DNA of 64,000 bases from Dictyophora rubrovolvata (lineage: Eukaryota > Basidiomycota > Agaricomycetes > Phallales > Phallaceae): the NCBI GenBank assembly GCA_029959195.1, contig CP114125.1, positions 992,001 through 1,056,000 on the forward strand, read 5' to 3'. Position 1 is the first letter of the stretch; every line of letters starts with the position of its first letter. Shown here in pieces: positions 24,040-35,821 of the stretch. A program made the translations under genes and the position numbers. The notes under the pieces are model-generated. The model worked only from the letters and a program-made list of their open reading frames with translations. It did no database searches and was not told where the DNA came from.

Positions 24040-26826
24040 TCATTGTTCAACCTTCCCGATACCATGCTTGGCCCATTTTGCTCCCCATTCTCGAAGAATA
24101 TGTTTTTGAATCTTTCCACTGGCAGTTTTTGGAAGTTCGCTTTCAACACCGTCTTCTCCGACAAACCATATCCACGAAGGTCGAGCCTAAACAACAATTA
24201 CAGCGTTATCACGAAAATTAGTCATTTGTTCACCTGAGGATTCATTTCCCTGCCCACCCATTGTCGGAGCTCTGATCTTTTGACTAGAGCTTCATGGGCA
24301 TGTCGTACAATCCACACACCGACGACTTCTCCATATCTAGGGTCTGGAACAGATATGACAGCTGCTTCGCGAACGGAATGATGGCTTGTAATAACGTTCT
24401 CTATCTGAACAGGAAACAGATTCTCTCCTCCTCGAATAATAATATCTAAACGACCTGTTGTTAGTCGACGCTGAGTCAAGCGTTAAAACAAGTTACCTTT
24501 GATGCGACTAACAACTAACGAAGCTTTCTTTAGCGGGGCCGTCTTGTACTCAGATGTAAGAGAGAGAAAAGAACACACTGCGGAGGTAGCCCTCCTCATC
24601 CATAATCGCTTCGTCGCCAGTGTGCATCCAAAGATCTGTTCATTAACTCTAGATTATTTTTTTTTCGCCTCAAAAACAAACAAACAAAAGGAGTAGTATA
24701 CCGTCAGATCCCGGGTGGCGCCTCATAACGGCTGCTGTTTGCTCCGGAGCATTCCAATAGCTAACCAAAGAATGTTGAATTTTCTAAAATCATCGAAAAA
24801 GACAAACACACCCTTTTTGAACTAAATACCCTGTAACGCATAGCTCTCCAGGCGTGTTAACAGGCAAAATGTTCCCTTCGTTATCAATGATCTTCGCACT
24901 GACGTGAGGTAGAACGCGGCCGACGCTCTCTATTCGTTTTACCAACGGATCTTCTGGGACAGTCTGAAATGATACCGGACTATTCATTCATTGTTAATTC
25001 GATTCGACCATGGTTTTGATCTGCTTAACTTTCCTACCTGGTCTCAGCTAAAAAAAAAAAAAAAACATGCGTTGGAATCGCTTGAAAATGAGGGTATTTA
25101 TTTACATACTCATCCCGTATGCAATTGTTAACTCAGTAAGGTTTAGTTTATCAATGAGCTGCCGCATCATCTCTTCAGGAATGGAGGAACCAGCCGCGAT
25201 ACCAGTTCTTTGTCAAAGTCAGTAATGGAACGAATAAAGTAAACAAATGTGCAAGACCGTAATTTAGGAAGTCTGATATTCCCTCTCTTTGACATTTCAT
25301 CCAGCACTCCAAGGAAATGAGTCGGGACCTGAAACAGAGCTGGTCATAGTAGCGTAATATGAGAGGGGGGAAAGATTTTATACTCCATGCAGTGCTGTAC
25401 AATGTTCCCCGACTAAGGCATCGACGATAGATGGGGGATGGAAGGCTTCGGATGGGTACACAACAGAGGCACCGTGAACCCAAGCAGCGAGGTTTCCTAA
25501 AACCTGGAATTCATCAATAATTTGTATGAGTATCTTTCATAAAAGAGTTACCAATCCAAAACAATGAAACAAAGGAGGAACATTGCCTGCACAGATAGAT
25601 TAGTATGAAAACTTCAATTTATTCTGCTTCGTCGAGACCAACAAAGTTTATCATCTGAAGTTAGTTTCATGCAACGCCCTATAGATAAACCGTTGTTGAG
25701 AAGCTGGTGTGTTAACTATGCAGTTGGCTTATCAACAGATCCAACCTCAACAAAAAAAAGCAACTTACTGATACTGCTTTCTAAACCATCGAGATCAGTG
25801 TCAGATATTGGAAAGAAAAAAGTGGGCTTGGTGTACCGGGGCACCAGTTGTACCGCTTTCAGGTTCGTAATATTAGGAATAGTTTACGGTTATATTTAAT
25901 ATGAAAATGTAGTACCTGGTAAACTGAAGATTAACGACATCGTCATATTCCATCACTTGGGAGACTTCCTTGATGTATGCGTCCTCGGTTGATGTTGACC
26001 AAACAAACAGTTCACGAAAGTCAATTGCGCTATTGACGGGTTCTGTTGTTTTTCTGAAAGCTTCAAGTGATTCTGAATTATCCACTATGATGAGCGAACG
26101 AAGGTGTGGGAGAGATTCGGCTGATATATTTCCTGGATATGAAGACAGAATGGAGGGTATGATTGACGATAGAATGGATATATAATTGGATCCCCGCAAA
26201 CTGGGAACGATAAATAGAGTGGAAGCTTCGACTAAGCGCAAAGCCGAGATCTAGAACATATTAGGAAGCATTCAAGGCGAGTGAAGAGGAAAGAGGTACA
26301 AATTCATTTGCACGATATGCTGGATTCAGAGTTACTAAAATGGCACCAATGCGAGCACAAGCCCACTGAAGGATAGCGTATGCACTGAGAAATTCGGTAA
26401 ACTACGCCCCGTCAAACCAATCAAACGCAGCTTGTACCTGTTGTTTCCCATAACCACAGCTACCCTATCTCCTTTTCGAATGCCGAGAGAGACGAGACCT
26501 CTTGCCAAAGACATGATATGCCGATCGAGCTCAGAAAATGTCCAAGCTAGGTAATTTTCCCTGATATTATGAGACTCGGGACCGCCATGAGGACGAATTC
26601 TTTCTTTGAGACAGATAAGCGCAGGACGATCAGCGTACTTGGGTAAAATTTCGGACTGGAAGTATCGGTCAAGAGTCAGCTTGCTCAATGGTGGATCTTT
26701 GCAGCCTTCGACATATGACGTCGTTAAGAGTCTTCTCGAAGGTATCCACAGCCCAGTTAAGGGCCCATGAATGAGGGCAGATGAAGCTGCTGGACGAGCA
26801 CGTCTGGGAACCAATCGGCTTAGCAT
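24040..26826 (-). CDS. Acyl-CoA synthetase, ACSF2-like (AMP-dependent ligase), probably mitochondrial
   Basis: This enzyme activates a fatty or other carboxylic acid to its CoA thioester through an acyl-AMP. The first ATG, at 26826, gives MLSRLVPRRARPAASS, an Arg/Ser-rich presequence without acidic residues that fits mitochondrial import. Adenylation-domain motifs appear in order over about ten exons: GIRKGDRVAVVMGNN; the P-loop-like ESGTTGAPKAVS; VPPLFHCFG-type and VPTHFLGVLDEM regions; LTIAYGMTETSPVSF (motif A5); PGELCVTGYLVQKG; and LWMHTGDE-type with DLIIRGGENLFPVQIE (A7-A8). The C-terminal catalytic Lys lies in LPKTASGKIQKHIL (A10). The stop TGA is at 24042-24040. Motif wording (YGMTETSPV) is closest to ACSF2. 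Substrate length is not readable. Some intron edges are approximate. Confidence 0.88.
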
Positions 26827-27299
26827 TGGTCGTGCAGTGCAGAGCAAGTTCGATCAGGCTATAAAATGGGAAAGTAATAACGCCCGTGACACAAAAAAAA
26901 GTCCGACAGGTGAGCCGATATAAGCGAGTATGTCCGATTCAGCATGTCAGATCTATCGGGAGAATCTGCCATCAGAAAAAGCCTCCGATGAGCGAGATGA
27001 AGATTTTAATTCTGAGATGGCTGCTGGGTGGTTTCGCGACCGAGAGGCAAATGATACCTAAAACAATGCTACCTCACACAGTAAATCACACTGAAGGAAA
27101 AACTATCCGATTGTCGAGGACGGGTCGCTTTGGCGGCGACAAATGAGGAGATTGACCAAATCGGGCGACGTTTAGCATTCTAGACATTGTTATGTAGGTT
27201 AGAAAAATCTTGTTGGACACAAATGCACAAGAGTACCGCATGATCATGCAAAGATATCAGACAAAAAAAAAAAAACAGACGATAAAACCAAAGTAACAA
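26827..27299. other. Intergenic region, promoter side of the synthetase and tRNA flank
   Basis: No open frame here has a domain or splice support. It contains the likely promoter of the acyl-CoA synthetase gene and the downstream flank of the tRNA. Confidence 0.4.
27263..27275 (-). terminator. RNA polymerase III T-run terminator downstream of tRNA-Val
   Basis: An uninterrupted run of 13 A on the plus strand is a T-run in the tRNA's direction. It lies about 25 bases past the tRNA 3' end, a suitable place for Pol III release. Confidence 0.6.
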
Positions 27300-27372
27300 T
27301 GTTCGTGGCAGGTTTCGAACCTGCGACCTCTTGTGTGTAAGACAAGCGATCTAACCACTGATCTACACGAAC
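27300..27372 (-). tRNA. tRNA-Val, anticodon UAC
   Basis: A 73-base cloverleaf folds on the minus strand. The acceptor stem is GTTCGTG with CACGAAC and discriminator A. The D arm is GATC/GATC around AGTGGTTA. The anticodon stem is CTTGT/ACAAG with loop CTTACAC (anticodon TAC). The variable loop is AGGTC. The T arm is GCAGG/CCTGC with loop TTCGAAA. There is no intron. It lies head to head with TTI1 (143 bases between the tRNA 5' end and the TTI1 ATG), so the two may share promoter chromatin. Confidence 0.95.
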
Positions 27373-27514
27373 CTCGGGTTCCGGCCAATCGTTGAGCACT
27401 CCATCCGTATTCCTTAAATATCTTTTGCCCTGGACGACAACTTTTAATTTTGAACCCTCGCAAGTTCTAATACTTAACGTTAACCCTTCCCTCGCTTCTC
27501 AATCAACAGCCACA

Positions 27515-30500
27515 ATGGCAATTCCCTCGTCATCTTCCCCAAATCAACTATCACCATTCAAAGCCGTACGTTAGTCACCCACTCTCAAGAGTTCCTACTA
27601 ATTCAACATAAAACAGCTCAAAGCAATATGCATCCCACTTTTATCAAACTCCCTTCTCAGCGCAGAAAACATCCCAAAAGTATCATCACTCCTTTCTCAA
27701 CTAGACACGCTCTTGGACGATCTGTACGCAAATACAACTGCGACGACGACACCACAACCCCCGCTCTCACCTTCGACAATAGAATACATCTTCTTCCCAA
27801 TATCACACCTTCTAAGACGAAACAACATGTCATCTATTCCGGATGTGGTAATGTCGAAAATTATGCGCGTGCTCACGAAACTTGTCGATCCTCCTGGAGG
27901 GTGGTGGTGGATGTGTACGGTTGAAGTATGGGAGCAGCTTGTTATGTTCGCTGGTGCTATATTTTGTGGGCTTGACTTGGATGTGGGTTCGAGTGCCGGT
28001 TCGGGTAAAGATGAGAAGGGTAAAGCTAAAACTCAACAAGTACGTGATGACGAAACCGAACGAGCTAGTGTAAATTGTCTCAAAGCTCTTTTACGTCCTC
28101 GGTCCGTGCACAACGAAGAAGCCACAGCGCGAAACAACCTCTTTAAAACCCGCACAACGCAGAGCACCCATCTATTCTCGATACTAGGTCAAGCTCTAAC
28201 CAAACTCCTTTTGACCTCCCACTCCGTCAATCGCACACTTCAAACTCTCTCATTCGATTTACTTGATATTCTTGTAACGGCATATTTTCCTTCAGAGTTT
28301 TTTCCTTCCATTCTACCGGGCGTTGTGAGTGCTATGACGAGAATGACGTTAGGTGGTTCTGGTAAAGCCTGGGCACCCGGAGAAAGTGTAAAACGTGCTT
28401 TGGAGATTATGCAAGAAGTCATTGTCCGCGCTATTGGGGACGAAGTGTGTATCGCTGAAGGTGCCGTTCGGACTTTTTCGCGATTGGACGAATTGGATGG
28501 TGTTCAAATTGACGGGGAAAAGATCCTCCGACCGTCACCCTCGTCCTCTTCTCCACCAGGACCTGAAGCAGCAACAGCGACATCGCCCTTTTACACAAAA
28601 CGCACCACAATTTGGCTCTCCTCAACATCAACCCACCTAACACTCGCAATCAAACACACCCTCGCAGCTCTCACCTCACATCCTACGGCTACAGCTCTAG
28701 CAGCTCTCTCAACATTCTCATATACCCTCCTGTCAAACACCACACAAACACTGCAAGAATTGCATCCCCAACTCATTCTTACACTCTTATCCTGCTCAAC
28801 CTGCCCATTTTCTGAAATTCAATTGCTCTCGAAAAACTATCTCATCACACTGATCTCCCCATCCCGAAACTACTCCCCCGCACCCTCACATAGACTCCTT
28901 CAATCACTCTCAACACAAGCATATCAAACCCTCATATCACTCCCACACACGATTCCAACCCGCTCATCCACAAATTTAATAAAACAAGCGAACCGAATAA
29001 TAGCAATATGCAATCTCTCGGATTCAATTCCCTCCATTTCAGACGGAATAGCTAAACTTCTCGGACGTGGACCGATGGGTGGAATTGAAAAATGGGGATG
29101 GAAATTTGTGGAAATTTTGAGGTTCGAGGTGCCGAGCGTATCTGTCGTTGGAGATGGTAGGGGTGTGACTGCATTTTTGGAAGGTGGTGGACGGGGATAT
29201 CAAGGGTTTCAGGAGTTGAATATGAGATTTGTTGAGTCGAAAGATGCACAGTATGCTTTGGATGAGATGTTTCGTGCGCTTGGGAGAGCCGTTAGATGTG
29301 CGCGGGGCAGGACGCGTATACCCGTTGAAGCCTGTTCTGCGGTTGAATGGTTCGTTGGATTAGGCCGGAAGAAGATTAGAGCTACGAGTGCTAGTGCTGA
29401 CGAGGGACGGGAGGTTGCCGCTTTGTGGTGTGCTATGAGACTTTTAGAGGGGTTGCGGGGTGTTGAGCTTGATAGACGGGAGAAGGATCATAGTGTGGCG
29501 GATGATGATGTGCGGGGTTTGAAGGATTTGGAGAAGACGTGCAGGTGGATTGTGAAAGTGGTTGTTGAGCTATGGGAGGATGGCGATGACGATGGCGATG
29601 AAGATGAACCAGCGAATCTGGATACGCACGGGCACGAGCATGAGGTGGCTGAAATAGACAATCGCATGGCAGTTCAGTACATTAAAGGTCTAAACCCTCT
29701 CACAACACTATTCGATATACAAAAAAGCACGTCAAGTATTACTCAACACCGACATGAACTCAAGCTGGAAAATCAAATAATCCTCCAAAAAATTCTCGCA
29801 CTCCGCGTTCTCGCGCTAACATCCTTAATCCTTCACACACCTTCCTCCTCCTCCCACTTTTTCTTACTGCACACATTATATCCAATTCTCACCTCTCTGA
29901 CGTCCCAAAACGCATATCTCACATCAACCGCAACAGCAACACTCGCGCATATCTCACATTCAACAGGCTACGCGTCTCCTTCGAATCTTTTACTCGCCAA
30001 TTTCGATTACGCACTTGATGGAGTTGGAAGAAAGCTACGACTCAGCAGTTATCGAAGTGGGAATGGGAAAGCATTCGATCCAAATGCCATAGCGGTTCTA
30101 AAAATTCTGATTCGACTTGTTGGTCGGGATATTGTAAGCCGGGCGAGTGACGTTGTTGAAGTTTGTTTTGAGAGGATGGAGGAGTTTCATGGGTATGGTT
30201 TTGTTGTTGAAGGTGTTGTTGGTGTTCTGGAGGAGGTGGTTGAGGCTGTTTGTGAGAGCGTGGATGTGGGTGTGGGTGTGGGTGCGGGCGTGGGGGAGGG
30301 TCCGGATTATATGGCGAGTTTTGTGGAGTGGTATCGGGAGAGAGCACGAGGGCAGGAAGAGGGGGATGAAGGAGGAGGCTATGGACCTGTACCGCGGGAG
30401 GATTGGGGAAAGGGCAAAGGAAAAGGAAAGGACCCGGATGAATCTCCACCCGCTGATGCCACTGACGAACACATGTCCGCGCATGATGAAATACCACTCA

Positions 30501-31261
30501 CACGAACACAACAACTAACCACTCAAATAATCTCTCATTCGCTCAACTTTCTCACGCATTCCTCACCAACAATCCGCTCGAGAATCCTGGGTTTATTATC
30601 CAAAGTCTGTACGAGCGTCGGTTCGAGCGAGGATGGGGATGGGACTACTCAGCCTCTCACCGAGAGAGCGGTATTACCTATTATACATGAAGCATGGCCG
30701 TACATTCTAAAAAGACTCGACGAAAAAGGTGATGCAGAAAGATTTGTAGTCTTTGAAGCTGTTGAATTTGTAGCGTGCCTTGCCGAAACAAGGGGCATCG
30801 GCGAGTTTGTTGCGAGTCGGATTTGGAAGGATGTGTGGCCGAGGGTTAGGGGTGTTCTTAGCGTTGAGGGCGGGGGCAAGGTTGAGGTCAAGAACCCGTA
30901 TCCGTATTCGAGCGAATTTAGAACGTACCGCGCGGTATTGAGGCTTTTGAATGCTGTCGCTAGAGGGAGCGGAATTCAAGTCTGGAGAAACGACGTGCTT
31001 TGGGAGGTTTGTTTGGGTGTTAGGAGATTTTTGACGGATGTTGATGGAGAGTTGGCGAGGCTCACGAGGGAATTGTATCGTGCTTTGTGGAAAAACGAAG
31101 AAAAGGATTTGGTTTGGTTGGTGCTTTGTGGGTCGTGTGGGACGAGGTTAGATCCAGGGGAGGGAGAGGTGATGTGGGAGAAGGTTGGGTTTTTAAGGGA
31201 GGGTATTGACGTTGAGAAGTGGCGTGGGGAGGAGTGTGCGAGGAATATTATATGTATGTAA
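27515..31261 (+). CDS. TTI1: TTI1, TELO2-interacting protein (TTT complex)
   Basis: TTI1 is the large HEAT-repeat subunit of the TEL2-TTI1-TTI2 complex that stabilises PIKK kinases (TOR, ATM, ATR) together with Hsp90. The start at 27515 (MAIPSSSSPNQLSPFKA) joins over one 51-base intron (27566-27616) to a single exon of 1,214 codons, giving 1,231 residues, a normal length for the family. The protein is an all-helical solenoid. N-terminal LKAICIPLLSNSLL and EYIFFPISHLL and C-terminal IIHEAWPYILKRL and FVASRIWKDVWPRVRG resemble the conserved TTI1 blocks. A low-complexity Val/Gly stretch encoded by alternating GTG/GGT codons lies at about 30,265-30,297, followed by an acidic, Gly/Lys-rich loop. 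The near absence of introns contrasts with its neighbours. Identification rests on length and pattern rather than a sharp catalytic motif. Confidence 0.78.
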
Positions 31262-31483
31262 GATGTATGTAAGAGATATATGATGTTTGTAGCATAGAGA
31301 GGCATTTATTTCTATTTCTATGTACACCTGAGGAAAAAGAACAAATCTTTTGAAAAATTCTCAAGGATCAAATCACGTCAATCAACCCAAATTGGACGTG
31401 TGAGACGCGCGAGGCGCAAAGTATAAGTGTGGACGCCCGTTAGTAAGCTCTCCACAAAGTTTGCGTCGACACGACTACGAGGA

Positions 31484-32352
31484 ATGCCTCGCCAAGATGG
31501 CCGTTCTTCGACTCAACTGAGGCCCATTAAGGTCGTTTTGGAGATCTTGGATCGTTCTGATGGATCGGGTTCGTTTGATTTTGGAGATACCAAAGCTTTG
31601 GCTTCTGTGTCAGGTCCCATTCAGGCTCGGTTAGCTGTTGAGCTACCCTCAAAAACGTATTTTGAAGTCATAGTTCGCCCATTAATGGGTATAGCGGGTT
31701 AATACTCATGTTCTTTCGCTGTCTTTCGCTGGCTTATCTTCTCTCAGGAACCGAGGCAAAATCGCTGGCTACGACCTTACGCTCATTACTCTCTCCCTCA
31801 ATAATTCTCACACAAAACCCTAGAACATCAATCCAACTTGTCGTCCAGTCGCTTACGCCTACCAAGCTACAAGATCCTTCGTTAGATGCAGCACTCATTA
31901 ACGCCTCTACTGTCGCCCTTCTTCGTGCTTCTTCCTTTCCCATGACCGGCGTTGTCTGCGCCGCTGCAGTTGGTCGTCTGAAGCAAATATCACGGGATAG
32001 TAGTGTTAGCGGCGAAGAACGGCTGATTCTCGATCCGACTCCATGTGAAATTGAGCAATGCGATGTATTTGGCTGTGTTGCCGTGATGTTCCACGGTACA
32101 GATGAAGACGGCGAGACGGTCTGGTCCTCTCTGCAAGGTTCTCGTCTACAAACAGACTACGATGCCCTTTTGAGATTGGCGAAACTTGGTGCACAGGAGG
32201 TCTATTCTGCGATTAGAGGCAAATTTGACGAAGGATTGGGTCGAATGATGGTTGAGCATGAAGCTCCTCTAGCTAGGAAGTTACCCAAACCTCGAGGTAC
32301 TCGAGTGGCGGTTTCAACTGAAGACGATTCCATGGTTACAGCGGATGGATGA
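31484..32352 (+). CDS. RRP46: Exosome complex subunit RRP46 (RNase PH-like)
   Basis: RRP46 is a ring subunit of the RNA exosome, acting in nuclear and cytoplasmic 3' RNA processing. In eukaryotes it is structural and carries no activity. Two exons (31484-31697 and 31748-32352, 50-base intron) give 272 residues. The RNase PH fold is recognisable from MPRQDGRSSTQLRPIKV, GSFDFGDTKALASVSGP and VIVRPLMGIAGTEAKS, with the inner part INASTVALLRASSFPMTGVV. The last 80 residues (GETVWSSLQGSRLQTDYD, LGAQEVYSAIRGKF) are the expected C-terminal alpha helices. The gene starts about 220 bases after the TTI1 stop on the same strand. Confidence 0.9.
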
Positions 32353-32502
32353 GGAGCAAAAAAAAAAAAAAAGTATTGTATTACTTTAAGTTTCATTAGT
32401 TGAACTTGCATTTTTTACAGGTACATCCCGTGTAATTCATGTGACGATTGTTCTTCGCGTGTACACATTAACTAATATACCATCCTCATGAATATTTACT
32501 AT

Positions 32503-33748
32503 TTACTCGTCATCAACCCATTGAGCTACTCTCTGGAAAGTTTCCGTATGCTGAGGTTCCGTAAAATCAAAGATAAGGATATCGTGTATTTCATTAGGGA
32601 TACAGTGCAATGTGACATGTCCGGGCTGAGGACTGTCTCTCTTCAAATAGTCCGCGATAAGAAAGGAATCGTCCCTAATCACCTCTACTTGCCCAACAAC
32701 GACAAAAGTTTTGGGATAGCCGTCATATTCACCTGGTTTCGGTTCAATCCTCGAAGAAGTTGGGGAGATGTATGGATTGAGCCCAGCTTCATCCAGAGTC
32801 CACGTTTTACCAAGAAAAGCACGTCGGCCGTAAGCCGTAAACTCAGAGTTGGGACGAAATATATCGTATTGGGTGTTGACGCGAAGAGAAGTGCCAAGCC
32901 CGTCTCTTGAACCCGTAATATCACCCCATAGTGAAAGTAAGAGCATAGAGCCCGGGACAAGAAGACCACCAGGTCTCGCCTCTACAAGGTACCGTATAAG
33001 AGCCAATGCCAAGTTACCACCAGCTGAATCTCCAACCAAAATCACATTTTGTGGTTTGAAACCGAGTGATAGTATGTAACAATAGCCCGCCATGGCATCG
33101 AGTAGGGCAGCCGGAAAAGGGTTCTTGGCTTGGACCGGTGCGGCAGAACTGAGACGATAATCGAGAGAGAACGCGCGAGTTACAGTTTTGGAGTGTTTAA
33201 GAATTCCTTTGGGAATACGTCCGTATACGTCAGCTGGGTAAGCAGAACCATGCTAATAACACAATCAACGGCGATATCCCATATAGGAGAGATACAACTG
33301 AACTAACGAAATAGGCACCGCCGTGGAGACAGTATAGCACCTTTTCTTGAGAACCTGCCTCAGTGATATTTACAGTATAGTGGCCCTTTTTAAAGTACCA
33401 AAACCCAGATATGTTTTCGGGCACGACACCAGCCCACTCCGCGAATGTCTTCACTGGCTCTTGGATGTTCTCCTTTTCTTCTGCTGGGACCCAAACAAAC
33501 TTGCAATCTTTGAAAGTACCATCGGGCACCGCAACATTATGTTTAAAAAAGAGCATTTGTAACATTGGAATAACCTCTAAAAATTCCCGTATGATCTTAA
33601 CCCGCAGGTATCTTTTGAGAGTCCACGATTTGCTGGGTCTCGAACAGGGTACTAGGATAGCTTTAAGAGTCCAATAGGGGAGACTAGCAAAAGTTTTCAT
33701 TGCAAAATATAAGATGTAAAGAGTTTTGAATGGTTGGAGATGGAACAT
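32503..33748 (-). CDS. Alpha/beta hydrolase, hormone-sensitive-lipase type
   Basis: This is a probable esterase/lipase of the alpha/beta-hydrolase-3 family. Two exons (33748-33308 and 33252-32503) give 396 residues. The oxyanion motif HGGA is in YCLHGGAYFHG, and the nucleophilic serine is in VGDSAGGNLAL. An acidic residue is at the expected place in GQVEVIRDD, and the catalytic His is in PNEIHDIL. The first 40 residues are hydrophobic with basic patches (ILYFAMKTFASLPYW), suggesting a membrane anchor or loose membrane contact, as in many fungal members. The substrate cannot be read from sequence. It is the last gene before the transposon block and is convergent with RRP46. Confidence 0.88.
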
Positions 33749-34023
33749 GATTGAGCGAAGTAGAGAGAGAGAGCACTGCCGAAACTACGCCACTCTCAAT
33801 TGGCCCCAGCATTGGCCCTAGCCACTCTCGTTTTACAGACGTAAAATTGTCTGATCGTTCCTGCTTCGTCTTGGGTTGGCGTTGAGCAGTACATGTGCAT
33901 CTACTGCCGTAGATACCGGTCTTCCCCGTCACCATTTTTTTTTTGGTTGAGCCTATATGGCAGTGAACAATGAATCTATTTCACCTTCAAAGCCGGCATT
34001 GTGTTTATTGAATCGAAACCACG
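33749..34023. other. Promoter side of the hydrolase and edge of the transposon block
   Basis: This short stretch has no gene. It probably carries the promoter of the alpha/beta hydrolase and ends where the outer Tc1 terminus begins. Confidence 0.4.
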
Positions 34024-34215
34024 TACAAGTCACGCACAAAACTGTATGTGCGCGCGTCGCTTTTGGTATATAATGAACACAGTGTGCTCAATAAATTCTT
34101 TTAAATCACGAAAAAAATTGTGCGAATGCATGAATATAATAATTACAAAGTTTATTATAAGTACTTTTGGTAATTATTGTCCGTTGATACAATATAGGCT
34201 ACTTTGTGTGACATG

Positions 34216-35790
34216 TACAGTGACGCGCAAAACCGTACACGCAAATGTAATATTTCGCGCGCAACTTAAATAGAGAGCTCAATAAATTCTTATAAATTGT
34301 CAGAATATTTGTGTGATTAGTTGTATATATTGACTACAAATTTCATTAATATCTGCTAGAATAATAATCACTTGTTTACAGTAGATTAGCCTGACTTTAT
34401 GGTAAGCTCAGGTGTACAGTTTTGCTTGCATTATGAGAATATACAAATCTAGTATTTTGTGTAGCCACCTTTGGCTTTTAGAAGTGCCTCTACTCGTCTA
34501 GGCATACTTTCAATCAAATTCTGACAAACTCCAACTTCTATTCCAGACCAAACATTTGAAACTCTTTCCGAGAGCTCTTGTATGCTGGTTGGGGCCCGGT
34601 CATATTCACCAAGCCACCGTTTTACAATACTCCAAAGGTGTTCTATCGGATTCATGTCCGGTGATTGTGCAGGCCATTTCATAACTTCAATCCTGTTGTC
34701 TTCGAACCAGTTTTTGGCCTTTTTGGAGGTGTGTTTTGGGTCATTGTCCTGCTGGAAGAGGATGTCCCGGACTTTTTTCCTGAGTTTCTTTAGAGATCCC
34801 CTCAGATATTGCTCCAATATTTTGCAGTATAAATCTGCATCCATTCTTCCATCTATCTTGCCCGCCTGACCTATCCCATCCCAACAGAAACACCCCCACA
34901 CCATGATACTACCACCACCATGTTTCACAGTCTTGTCAACTACTCGATCATTTAAGCCTTCCCCCGGCCGTTTCCAAACCCATTTGTGTCCGTCACACCC
35001 AAAACGATTTATTTTTGTTTCATCAGACCACACCACCCATTTCCAGTCCTCAATCATCCAAAATTGGTGCTTAATAGCCCAGTCAAGCCTCTCCCTCCTA
35101 TGCCGGGCAGAAAGAAGTGGCCGTTTGACCTTCGTGGTTGACTTAAGACCTTCCTTTTTCAGGCATCGCCGCAGTGTACTAGTATGGAAAGGCACTTCAC
35201 TCAATGATTGTAAAATTTTTTGGACATCTACTGCCGTAGTTGCCTGTCCAGAGGTGAGATAACGGATTGCATGCTGGATATTATGAGGAGAAAGTGATCG
35301 GGGATGGCCTCCAGCTGCTTAGGGCAAGTCATTTCGATATTCTTTTCTAATATTAGTCACTGTCCCCTGACTAACATTAACAGTTTGGACTATTTTCCTG
35401 ACCGATGCCCCCGAATCAAGGAGGAGGAGGACACTATCTATCCTTTCCTGGGGAAGCTTGACCATGCTCAATTTCTTGCTGATTTCTGCCTCAAAAGTTC
35501 CTAATAATATATATCTACTTGTATATAGTCACATGACCCAAACCTTATACGCAAAAAAACGATGCAAATCTTATTTTACTTTCCATCCTTCACCACGTGC
35601 AAAACTGTACATGTGATATCATCCAACACATTTATATACCATGGACAAACGGGCAACACTGAGCACAAGTTCCCTTAAGCAAACCCATTCCCAACATATT
35701 CAGGTATACACTCAAATATTTTCAGGATTATTACTATTTTATTGATAAAGATGTTTAAGATACATTTCAGATGTGACAAATGCGTGTACA
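34216..35790 (-). mobile_element. Younger Tc1/mariner element nested in the older copy
   Basis: The left end is TA followed by CAGTGACGCGCAAAACCGTAC (34,218). A second, inner copy of the repeat (GGTGTACAGTTTTGCTTGC) lies about 190 bases in, next to the transposase stop, so the ends have the IR/DR layout known from Tc1-like elements. The right end cannot be placed exactly. The sequence near 35,780-35,800 serves both as this copy's right repeat and as the inner left repeat of the host copy. CpG content is high compared with the other Tc1 copies, suggesting a recent arrival. Confidence 0.7.
34449..35465 (-). pseudogene. Tc1 transposase, one in-frame stop, otherwise continuous
   Basis: The frame from the ATG at 35465 (MVKLPQERIDS) to the stop at 34449 is 339 codons and keeps one frame throughout, with a single TAA at 35321-35319 after RNDLP. 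The N-terminal helix-turn-helix region (ASVRKIV, SQGTVTNIRKEY) is followed by the DDE domain. The first Asp is in VWSDETK, the second in FQQDNDPKHT, and the Glu in NPIEHLW. There are 34 residues between the second Asp and the Glu, which makes it DD34E. With only one break it is the best-preserved transposase in the window and may have supplied or recently lost activity. Confidence 0.85.
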
Positions 35791-35821
35791 GTTTTGTTCG
35801 CGTCATCAAAAATATAGAAAT

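Noticed and set aside
30042-30518. Three overlapping long frames antisense or alternative to TTI1
   Set aside because: They arise from the GTG/GGT-rich low-complexity coding stretch; His/Pro or Trp/Arg runs without domains.
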